Source: Sediminibacterium ginsengisoli | GTDB lineage: Bacteria; Bacteroidota; Bacteroidia; Chitinophagales; Chitinophagaceae | Direction of reading: 5' to 3' | DNA length: 46,005 nt | NCBI GenBank assembly: GCA_945901845.1 | Contig: CAMDLR010000017.1 | Coordinates: 1 to 46,005, forward strand | The notes under the pieces: model-generated | What the model was told of the DNA's origin: nothing | What the model saw: the letters and a program-made list of their open reading frames with translations, nothing else | Database searches by the model: none | Shown here: positions 26,601 to 33,172 of the stretch, piece by piece | Numbering within the stretch: the first letter of the stretch is position 1 | How the letters are laid out: each line of letters begins with the position of its first letter | Translations under genes and position numbers: made by a program

Positions 26601-28135
26601 CGCCACCCCACCACGATATTTATTCTATCGAAGATTTATCTCAATTGATATTTGATTTAAAAAATGCAAACCGTGCAGCTCGCATCAATGTAAAACTGGT
26701 ATCAAAAGCAGGTGTTGGAACCATTGCAGCAGGAGTGGCAAAAGCAAAAGCAGATGTGGTACTTATTGCAGGTCATGACGGTGGTACGGGTGCCTCTCCA
26801 ATTAGTTCTGTTAAACATACAGGACTTCCTTGGGAACTAGGCCTCGCCGAAACACATCAAACACTGGTTAAAAATAAATTACGTGCTAGAATTACGGTAC
26901 AGGCAGATGGCCAAATGAAAACGGGTAGAGACATTGCCGTTGCAACTCTTTTAGGCGCCGAAGAATGGGGCGTTGCTACTGCAGCACTTATTGTAGAAGG
27001 TTGTATTATGATGCGTAAATGTCATGTAAACACCTGTCCTGTTGGTGTTGCTACTCAGGATCCTGAATTACGTAAACGCTTTAGTGGAGATCCTGGTCAT
27101 GTGGTTAACTTTTTTACATTTATTACACAGGAACTTCGAGAAATTATGGCGGAGCTTGGCTTTAAAACCATTGATGAAATGGTAGGCCAAGTGGATGCAC
27201 TTGAAATGCGAGACGATATTACGCATTGGAAATATAGTAAACTAGATTTATCGAGCATTTTATACAAAGAACCCGCAGATGCTTCTACTGGATTGTACAA
27301 ACAAGAAACGCAGGATCATGAACTTTCAAATGTATTGGATTGGAAATTATTAGAAGCGGCCAAAGAAGCCATAGCAAATGGCACAAAAGTAAAAGCCGCT
27401 TTTCCAATCAACAACATTGATAGAACAACGGGCACTATTTTATCCAACGAAATTACCAAAAAATATAAAGCTGCTGGACTCCCTGATGGAACCATACATT
27501 TTTCATTTACAGGTACTGCTGGCCAAAGCTTTGGTGCCTTTAACACAAAAGGTGTTACCCTAGAAATTGAAGGTGATGCCAATGATTATTTTGGTAAGGG
27601 ACTTAGTGGCGCGCACCTCATCATATATCCAAGTAAGCAGGCAACATTTGTTGCAGAGCATAATAGTATTATTGGAAATGTTGCACTTTATGGTGCCACA
27701 TCAGGCACTGCTTTTATTAGAGGTAAAGCTGGCGAACGTTTTGCTGTTAGAAACTCAGGAGCACAAGTGGTGGTAGAAGGCGTAGGCGATCATGGTTGCG
27801 AATACATGACAGGTGGAACGGCCATTATTTTGGGAGAAACTGGCCGAAACTTTGCAGCAGGCATGAGCGGTGGTATTGCTTATATCTATGATACGTCTGG
27901 CGTTTTTGTAGACAAATGCAATACAGAAATGGTAGATCTAGATCCACTAAATGATACTGATAAAAAATACTTACATCAAATGATTGGACAGCATGCTTCA
28001 TTAACAGAAAGTAAAGTGGCAGGTTTTATCATGTCTGATTTTGACAATCAGTTAGCACATTTTGTAAAAGTATTCCCGAGGGATTATAAAGCAGTGCTTT
28101 TACAAAAAGAAAAAAATAATCAAAAAGCGATTTAA
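23609..28135 (+). CDS. gltB: Glutamate synthase, large subunit
   Basis: GltB transfers the amide of glutamine to 2-oxoglutarate, giving two glutamates; with GltD it forms the NAD(P)H-dependent GOGAT. The 1508-residue protein has the full domain set. A 20-residue propeptide precedes the catalytic Cys21 (HDACGIGFVA) of the class II glutaminase, which extends to about 430. A central domain is at about 480-790. The FMN-binding synthase domain is at about 850-1210, with GAKPGEGGQLPGHKV, AGHDGGTGASP and the 3Fe-4S cysteines in CIMMRKCHVNTCPVG. The C-terminal beta-helix (GTAGQSFGAF onward) closes the protein. The gltD gene starts 11 bases later. Nitrogen control is likely through the dyads upstream. 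Confidence 0.98.
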   Translation: MLVSKNNQGLYDPAFEHDACGIGFVANIKGIKSHQNISDALTVLENMEHRGASGFEKNTGDGAGLMIQIPHEFFFDECIKLGAHLPNYGKYAVGVLFFPKDNALKQECREIFDRAAEKLGLEIITYREVPVNTKDIGKTALSVEPSMEHVFIKCPDDIESPAIFERKLFVLKNYATHTINNSIKKDDIGFYVASLSYKTIIYKGQLTSLQVRDYFTDLNDKRVGSAFGLVHSRFATNTFPSWKLAQPFRYIAHNGEINTLQGNLNWLRAGEKGFSTPNFSKEEMDMLLPIVTSGQSDSACLDNMIELLFMSGRSLPHVMMMLIPEAWDGNESMDATKKAFYEYHACFMEPWDGPASISFTDGNMIGATLDRNGLRPSRYCVTNDDRVIMASETGVLPIDPSTVIEKGRLQPGKMFVVDMEQGRIISDDELKQKICSQQPYGDWLNQYKIKLEELPEPRVMFTHLEPDQVFKYQKVFGYSTEDLNTIIAPMALDGKEPIGSMGTDTPLAILSDQPQHLSSYFKQLFAQVTNPPIDPIRERMVMSLASFAGSNANILSEDPLACHCVALKHPILTNHNLEKIRSIDTGIFQAKTLQTYFRADNKPGSLKAGLDRLCRYAVDAVEDGFEVIILTDRAIDSDHAPIPSLLATAAVHHHLIRKGYRGQVGIIVEAGDIWEVHHFACLVAFGATAINPYLALSSIRDMKIAGKIDTTLEIDKLKKNYIKAVNDGLLKVFSKMGISTLQSYQGAQIFEIIGINKKVVDHYFTGATSRIEGMGLDEIAKEIMAKHYFAFPKKQISVNRLTVGGVYQWKRKGEFHMFNPQTIHLLQHATKSNDFEVYKKYARLINDQSEKAATLRSQFKFKKVRPSISIDEVEPALNIYKRFATGAMSFGSISWEAHTTLAIAMNRLGGKSNTGEGGEDEQRYTPLANGDSMRSSIKQVASARFGVDSYYLTEADELQIKMAQGAKPGEGGQLPGHKVDDWIGKTRNATPGVGLISPPPHHDIYSIEDLSQLIFDLKNANRAARINVKLVSKAGVGTIAAGVAKAKADVVLIAGHDGGTGASPISSVKHTGLPWELGLAETHQTLVKNKLRARITVQADGQMKTGRDIAVATLLGAEEWGVATAALIVEGCIMMRKCHVNTCPVGVATQDPELRKRFSGDPGHVVNFFTFITQELREIMAELGFKTIDEMVGQVDALEMRDDITHWKYSKLDLSSILYKEPADASTGLYKQETQDHELSNVLDWKLLEAAKEAIANGTKVKAAFPINNIDRTTGTILSNEITKKYKAAGLPDGTIHFSFTGTAGQSFGAFNTKGVTLEIEGDANDYFGKGLSGAHLIIYPSKQATFVAEHNSIIGNVALYGATSGTAFIRGKAGERFAVRNSGAQVVVEGVGDHGCEYMTGGTAIILGETGRNFAAGMSGGIAYIYDTSGVFVDKCNTEMVDLDPLNDTDKKYLHQMIGQHASLTESKVAGFIMSDFDNQLAHFVKVFPRDYKAVLLQKEKNNQKAI

Positions 28136-28146
28136 ATTCTTTATAG

Positions 28147-29616
28147 ATGGGTAAGCCTACCGGATTTATTGAATTTACAAGAGAGTTGCCATCAAAAAGG
28201 GCGCCACAAGAAAGAATTAAAGACTACAATGAATTTGTAGAAAAATATTCAGATCAAAAATTAAAAGAGCAATCGGGAAGATGCATGAACTGCGGTGTAC
28301 CGTTTTGTCATAACGGCTGCCCTCTTGGTAATATTATTCCAGAATTTAACGACGCCGTGTATAATAGCAATTGGGAGGAAGCCTACGAACTATTAAGTGT
28401 AACCAATAATTTTCCGGAGTTTACTGGACGCATTTGTCCTGCACCTTGTGAGAGTGCTTGTGTACTTGGCATCAATCAACCTGCTATTGCCATCGAAGAA
28501 ATTGAAAAGCATATTATTGAAATAGCTTTTGAAAAAGGATTTGTTCAACCCAAAAATCCAAATATTAGAACCGGTAAAAAAATTGCGGTGATTGGTTCAG
28601 GGCCAGCGGGCTTAGCAGTTGCAGCTCAATTAAATTATGCTGGTCATAGTATTACAGTTCACGAAAGAGATGATGCGCCGGGTGGACTTTTAAGGTATGG
28701 TATCCCAGATTTTAAATTAGAAAAATGGGTGATTGACAGACGTGTTAAATTATTAGAACAAGAAGGTATTGTTTTTAAGTGCAATAGTCATGTTGGCATG
28801 AATATTAATATTGATGATTTAATACATGATAATAATGCGATAGTTATTGCTGCTGGCTCTACCATTCCTAGAGATTTAAATATTCCAGGAAGGGAATTGG
28901 AAGGTGTTTATTTTGCCATGGATTTTTTAAAACAACAAAACAAAAGAGTAAGTAATAAAGAAGTTAAAGACAATCCAATACTTGCAACAGGTCAAGACGT
29001 TGTGGTTATTGGCGGTGGTGATACAGGAAGTGATTGTGTGGGCACATCTAATAGACAAGGCGCTAGATCGGTTACACAATTAGAACTGATGCCAAAACCA
29101 CCAGATTCCAGAAACGATTTAATGCCATGGCCTTCCTACCCTATGACATTAAAAACAACAAGTTCACATGAAGAGGGTGCCAATAGAGAATGGGCCGTGC
29201 TTACCAAACGATTTGTGGGTGAAGCAGGAAAACTTACAGGCATTGAAATTGTAAATATTATTTGGAAAGCCGCAACTATAGATAAGCCAGCTAAATTTGA
29301 AGAAGTAGAAGGAACAACCAGAATTTTGCCGTGTCAAAAAGTATTTTTAGCGATGGGCTTTTTGCATCCGCAACACAAAGGTTTTATTTCAGACCTTGAT
29401 CTAGAACTCGACCAAAAAGGCAATGTAAAGGCCAACGAAATAAATTATGCAACAAGTATGCAAAAAGTATTTACAGCTGGGGATGCTCGAAGAGGTCAAT
29501 CACTTGTGGTATGGGCTATTAGTGAGGGCCGTGAGTGTGCAAGAAAGGTGGATGAGTACTTAATGGGGTACTCTTCGCTAGAATCTAAAGACAAAAGCTA
29601 TATAATTAATATATAA
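28147..29616 (+). CDS. gltD: Glutamate synthase, small subunit
   Basis: GltD oxidises NAD(P)H and passes electrons through FAD and Fe-S clusters to GltB. The 489-residue protein starts with cysteine motifs C46-x2-C49-x4-C54-x3-C58 and C97-x3-C101-x3-C105 that bind 4Fe-4S clusters. The FAD motif GSGPAGLAVAAQL follows, then PGGLLRYGIPDFKLEKW, the second nucleotide motif VVIGGGDTGSDC, and the C-terminal FTAGDARRGQSLVVWAI. It is directly downstream of gltB and is followed by a clear terminator, so gltBD is a two-gene unit. Confidence 0.97.
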   Translation: MGKPTGFIEFTRELPSKRAPQERIKDYNEFVEKYSDQKLKEQSGRCMNCGVPFCHNGCPLGNIIPEFNDAVYNSNWEEAYELLSVTNNFPEFTGRICPAPCESACVLGINQPAIAIEEIEKHIIEIAFEKGFVQPKNPNIRTGKKIAVIGSGPAGLAVAAQLNYAGHSITVHERDDAPGGLLRYGIPDFKLEKWVIDRRVKLLEQEGIVFKCNSHVGMNINIDDLIHDNNAIVIAAGSTIPRDLNIPGRELEGVYFAMDFLKQQNKRVSNKEVKDNPILATGQDVVVIGGGDTGSDCVGTSNRQGARSVTQLELMPKPPDSRNDLMPWPSYPMTLKTTSSHEEGANREWAVLTKRFVGEAGKLTGIEIVNIIWKAATIDKPAKFEEVEGTTRILPCQKVFLAMGFLHPQHKGFISDLDLELDQKGNVKANEINYATSMQKVFTAGDARRGQSLVVWAISEGRECARKVDEYLMGYSSLESKDKSYIINI

Positions 29617-29640
29617 ATATAATTACTATATATTACTCCT

Positions 29641-29674
29641 AAAGCCTGATTTTTAAATAAATCAGGCTTTTTTT
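29641..29674 (+). terminator. Rho-independent terminator of gltBD
   Basis: AAAGCCTGATTT and AAATCAGGCTTT form a perfect 12-bp stem around TTAAAT, with T residues continuing to 29674. It starts 25 bases after the gltD stop codon. The stem is flanked by As and Ts, so it might also act on minus-strand transcripts. Confidence 0.92.
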
Positions 29675-29832
29675 ATCTGAAAACACTGATATTTTTTTAT
29701 TTTATATCAATTATATTCAAAATGCTATTTACATTAATAATATTTATATGTTTATATTTTATAGTAATTAATCTATTTTTTTAGGTAATTTACACTTTAA
29801 TTATTTATATTATTAATTTAATTTATTTGTTA
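29675..29832 (+). promoter_or_regulatory. Very AT-rich amt upstream region
   Basis: The 158 bases before amt are almost entirely A and T, with tracts of T and many TTTATAT-type words. The nearest -7-like sequence is TTTATTTG just before the start codon, which misses the consensus at one place. No convincing operator is seen. The region may hold an UP-like element or a bent segment. Confidence 0.35.
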
Positions 29833-31188
29833 ATGTATCAGAAAAAACTAAACGTTTACAATGTAGCTCCGTTTGTGGTTCTACTAATTGTGGCTATTCT
29901 GGCCATTTTTGCCCCACCAGAATTAAATTTTGAAGACAAAGCAGGAGTCTATAATGGAGCAGATATTGCCTGGATACTAGTAGCTACGGCCCTCGTGTTT
30001 TTAATGACACCAGGTCTTGCCTTTTTTTATGGAGGTATGGTGCACCGAAAAAATGTCATTTCAACTATGATCAAAAGTGTGGTTGCTACAGGTGTGGTGA
30101 CCATTATCTGGGTAGCTATAGGTTATAGTTTATGTTTTGGGGAATCAATAGGTGGCTGGATTGGAAACCCAACAACACATTTATTTATGAAAGGAATTAG
30201 CAGTGGTGCTCCATGGAGCCTTGCCCCCACAATACCCCTTGGTTTGTTTGCACTATTCCAATTGATGTTTGCCATCATCACACCAGGCCTCGTAGTGGGT
30301 GCTGTTGCAGAAAGAGTAAAGTTTACTTCTTATATATTATTCATTGTATTATTTAGCCTTTTCGTATATGCGCCTATTGCACATTGGACTTGGCATCCAG
30401 AAGGATTTTTATTTAAAATGGGTGCTTTAGACTTTGCAGGTGGAACAGTGGTTCACATTTCTGCTGGATGTGCTGCACTTGCTGGCGCGCTAGTTTTAAA
30501 ACGCAGAAAAGCACACTTAGAACAAAGAGAAATTCCCCCAGCAAATATTCCATATGTATTAATTGGAACCGGCTTATTATGGTTTGGATGGTTTGGCTTT
30601 AATGCAGGCTCTGCTTTAGGTGCTAACGCACTAGCTGTATCTGCATTTGCAACAACCAATACCGCCGCAGCAGCTGCCGGTTTATCTTGGATGTTTTTTG
30701 ATGTCATGCGCGGCAAAAAACCTTCTGTTTTAGGTTTTTGTATCGGTGCAGTTGTAGGGCTTGTTGCTATTACGCCAGCTGCCGGATTTGTTGCAGTACC
30801 ACAAAGTATATTTATAGGTTTTGTTGCGGCTATTATTTCAAATTTAGCCGTGTATTACAAATCAAAATCAAAATTAGACGATACCCTAGACGTATTCCCT
30901 TGCCATGGTGTAGGTGGTATGGTAGGTATGTTAATGACCGGCGTATTTGCTACCAAAACGGTAAATGGTGCAGGTGCAGAAGGCCTTCTATATGGCAATA
31001 CCCATTTTTTTATTATACAGGCAAAAGCACTATTTATTGTAGTAGCCTATAGCTTTTTGGTTTCACTGATAATCTTTAAATTAATAAGCTTGATGCTTCC
31101 ATTACGTGTAAGTCAAGAAGAAGAAGAAATTGGATTAGATGCAACACAACACGATGAAAAATATGGCAGAAACCCACATAAAATATAA
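29833..31188 (+). CDS. amt: Ammonium transporter
   Basis: Amt conducts ammonium/ammonia across the inner membrane when nitrogen is scarce. The protein is 451 residues with about eleven membrane helices. Family motifs include AWILVATALVFLMTPGLAFFYGGMV at the N terminus, the region DFAGGTVVHISAGCAAL with the first pore His, WFGWFGFNAGSAL, and DVFPCHGVGGMVGMLMTGVFA with the second. The ATG at 29833 is chosen over a TTG two codons earlier. The C-terminal tail EEEEIGLDATQHDEKYG is the standard cytoplasmic regulatory tail. No PII (glnK) gene adjoins it. A porin gene follows after 79 bases that contain a strong hairpin. Confidence 0.97.
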   Translation: MYQKKLNVYNVAPFVVLLIVAILAIFAPPELNFEDKAGVYNGADIAWILVATALVFLMTPGLAFFYGGMVHRKNVISTMIKSVVATGVVTIIWVAIGYSLCFGESIGGWIGNPTTHLFMKGISSGAPWSLAPTIPLGLFALFQLMFAIITPGLVVGAVAERVKFTSYILFIVLFSLFVYAPIAHWTWHPEGFLFKMGALDFAGGTVVHISAGCAALAGALVLKRRKAHLEQREIPPANIPYVLIGTGLLWFGWFGFNAGSALGANALAVSAFATTNTAAAAAGLSWMFFDVMRGKKPSVLGFCIGAVVGLVAITPAAGFVAVPQSIFIGFVAAIISNLAVYYKSKSKLDDTLDVFPCHGVGGMVGMLMTGVFATKTVNGAGAEGLLYGNTHFFIIQAKALFIVVAYSFLVSLIIFKLISLMLPLRVSQEEEEIGLDATQHDEKYGRNPHKI

Positions 31189-31195
31189 AAAAACA

Positions 31196-31243
31196 AGGTA
31201 CAGTCTTGTATAAATTCTCTGACCAGAATTTAAGACTGTACCT
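31196..31243 (+). other. Long bulged hairpin between amt and the porin gene
   Basis: AGGTACAGTCTT (31196-31207) and AAGACTGTACCT (31232-31243) form a perfect 12-bp stem. Inside it, AAATTCT and AGAATTT form a further 7 bp around the loop CTGACC, with GTAT bulged on the 5' side only. No T-run follows, so it does not look like an ordinary terminator. It starts eight bases after the amt stop and ends 24 bases before the porin start, so it is probably an mRNA processing or stability element. Confidence 0.7.
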
Positions 31244-31267
31244 CTTAGTTTACTAAAAACCAACACA

Positions 31268-32287
31268 ATGTTAAAGAAAATTCTAATTGCTAGTGCAATT
31301 TGCTGCACTATTGTTCCCTCATTTGCACAAAATGACAGTACAAAAAAATCAAGCACCACGTTTACCGCTTATCTAGATGGGTATTACAGGGCTTTGCTAA
31401 AAGATGGCGGCGGAAGTAATAACAACTTCACCAGTTTTACCAATGCGCACAATAGTTTTAAACTTGGTATGGCAAGTTTAAAAGTAGACCAAACCTTAGG
31501 AAAATTTACAGCGAGCCTAGACTTAGGGATAGGTAAAAGAGCCGACGAGTTTTCTTACAACGACAAAAATATTTTAACCAATATAAAGGGAGCTACAATT
31601 GCATATACAGTTACCGATAAACTAAAATTTACGGCCGGTAAATTTTCTACACATATTGGCTATGAATTACTAGATGCAACTAGTAATAGAAATTACAGTA
31701 TGTCTTATGGATTTTCTTATGGTCCATTTTTTCATACAGGTTTTAAGGCAGATATTGCAGTAGGAGGAAAAACTGCCCTTATGATAGGCCTTGTTGATCC
31801 AACCGATTATACAAGTTTTAACAGTAAACCAAAATACATAATAGCACAAATTAGTTCTGCCAGTAAGAATGATAAAGTAAAAGGCTACCTTAATTTTTTA
31901 AAAGGTGATATAACCACACAATATAATTTGGTAATAGTTACCACTTTAACAAATAGAGCGAGTGCCGCATTTGATGCTAGTATAAATCAACAAAAGTTTG
32001 GCGAGGGCTATAGCAGTTGGTCTTCTAAAGCATTTTATCTAAATTATGATTTTACAGAAAAATTAGGATTAACACTTAGAGAAGATTTTTTTAGTGATAG
32101 AACAATCAGTCCCATTGGAGTGGGTAGTGTAAATGCCACCACTTTATCTGGCAAAATAAAAATAAATAAATTAACAATTATTCCTGAAGTAAGAATAGAC
32201 AGGGGTTCGATGCCACTATTTAATACCAAAACAGGAACCGCCAATAGCGCATCAAACTTTGTTGTGGCTGCCGTATACGCGTTTTAA
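31268..32287 (+). CDS. Outer-membrane beta-barrel porin-like protein
   Basis: This 339-residue outer-membrane protein has a signal peptide cleaved after SFA or SFAQ (about residue 20). It is followed by alternating short strands rich in Tyr, Thr, Phe and Lys, and ends in AAVYAF with the terminal Phe of barrel proteins. The opening FTAYLDGYYRALLKDGG and AGKFSTHIGYE recall the BBP2 or OprP-like porins of Bacteroidota; I base this on pattern, not on a search. Its place after amt suggests it lets ammonium or another nitrogen source through the outer membrane, which is an inference. A terminator follows at 32313-32349. Confidence 0.8.
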   Translation: MLKKILIASAICCTIVPSFAQNDSTKKSSTTFTAYLDGYYRALLKDGGGSNNNFTSFTNAHNSFKLGMASLKVDQTLGKFTASLDLGIGKRADEFSYNDKNILTNIKGATIAYTVTDKLKFTAGKFSTHIGYELLDATSNRNYSMSYGFSYGPFFHTGFKADIAVGGKTALMIGLVDPTDYTSFNSKPKYIIAQISSASKNDKVKGYLNFLKGDITTQYNLVIVTTLTNRASAAFDASINQQKFGEGYSSWSSKAFYLNYDFTEKLGLTLREDFFSDRTISPIGVGSVNATTLSGKIKINKLTIIPEVRIDRGSMPLFNTKTGTANSASNFVVAAVYAF

Positions 32288-32312
32288 TAGTTCAGCTATA
32301 GCAAGCAATCGA

Positions 32313-32349
32313 AAAAAGTGGCGGTTCCATTTAATGGGCCGCCATTTTT
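32313..32349 (+). terminator. Probable terminator after the porin gene
   Basis: GTGGCGG-TTCC-ATT pairs with AATGGGCCGCCAT, with a small bulge, and is followed by TTTTT. It overlaps the longest possible frame of the acyltransferase gene, which favours one of the later start codons for that gene. Confidence 0.65.
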
Positions 32350-32386
32350 AACTGTATATATTAGAATATTGCTTATGTTAGCAGCT

Positions 32387-33157
32387 ATGAAAATGGCTGT
32401 TAAAACAATCAGGTACCTCTATAGCATTTACGCCCTACTCACTTTTATTGGTGTCATGCTTGTGCTCATGCCCTTTGTTTTTGTATCACTCTCATTTGGA
32501 AGGGTAAAAGGCGGAAATTATATTTATCAGTTATGTAAAATATGGGGGGCGGTCTGGTATGTTTTTTTAGGCGTCAGACACCAAGAAATCCATGAAATTG
32601 AACACGAAAAAAGCCAGCAATATATCTTTATTGCCAACCACAATTCTTACATGGACATCCCTCCTATTGTTTTGATTGCACATAGTCCACTTCGCATATT
32701 AGGGAAATATGAATCATCAAAAATTCCATTATTTGGTTGGATGTACAAACAAGCTGTTATACTAGTTGACAGGAGCAACCCAGAAAGAAGATCACAGAGT
32801 GTTCGGGAATTAAAACAGGCCATCGCAGATGGGCTTTCAATATTTATTTTTCCAGAAGGAACATTTAACGAATCGGAACAACCACTTAAGTCGTTTTTTG
32901 ATGGCGCTTTTAGAATTGCCATTGAAACACAAACCCCCATCAAGCCACTCTTATTTATTGATACGATGGAGCGTATGCATTTTAGTTCGGTATTTTCAAT
33001 AACGCCAGGCAAAAGCAGGGTAGTATATTTAGCGGACATCCCTGTGGCCGGATTAACCCAAGAAGACGTACCAGCTTTAAAAGCAAAAGCCTATCAATTA
33101 ATGGAAGAAGGCCTTAAAAGATACCGCAAATACCCAACCGTTTTAAGCGTATTTTAG
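32387..33157 (+). CDS. plsC: 1-acyl-sn-glycerol-3-phosphate acyltransferase
   Basis: PlsC acylates lysophosphatidic acid to phosphatidic acid at the inner membrane. With the chosen start the protein is 256 residues. A hydrophobic N-terminal segment (LYSIYALLTFIGVMLVLMPF) is followed by the acyltransferase motifs: NHNSYMDIPP (the HX4D box), the GKYESSKIPLFGWM and ILVDRSNPERR region, and FPEGTFNESEQP. The start is uncertain among ATGs at 32375, 32387 and 32393. The longer frame from 32318 runs through the terminator and is unlikely. The priA gene follows after 15 bases, so they share an mRNA. Confidence 0.88.
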   Translation: MKMAVKTIRYLYSIYALLTFIGVMLVLMPFVFVSLSFGRVKGGNYIYQLCKIWGAVWYVFLGVRHQEIHEIEHEKSQQYIFIANHNSYMDIPPIVLIAHSPLRILGKYESSKIPLFGWMYKQAVILVDRSNPERRSQSVRELKQAIADGLSIFIFPEGTFNESEQPLKSFFDGAFRIAIETQTPIKPLLFIDTMERMHFSSVFSITPGKSRVVYLADIPVAGLTQEDVPALKAKAYQLMEEGLKRYRKYPTVLSVF

Positions 33158-33172
33158 CAAAAAATTGGGCCC

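Noticed and set aside
32318..32386. Extended start of the acyltransferase
   Set aside because: The extension is coded by the terminator hairpin of the porin gene, and the family usually begins near the later ATGs.
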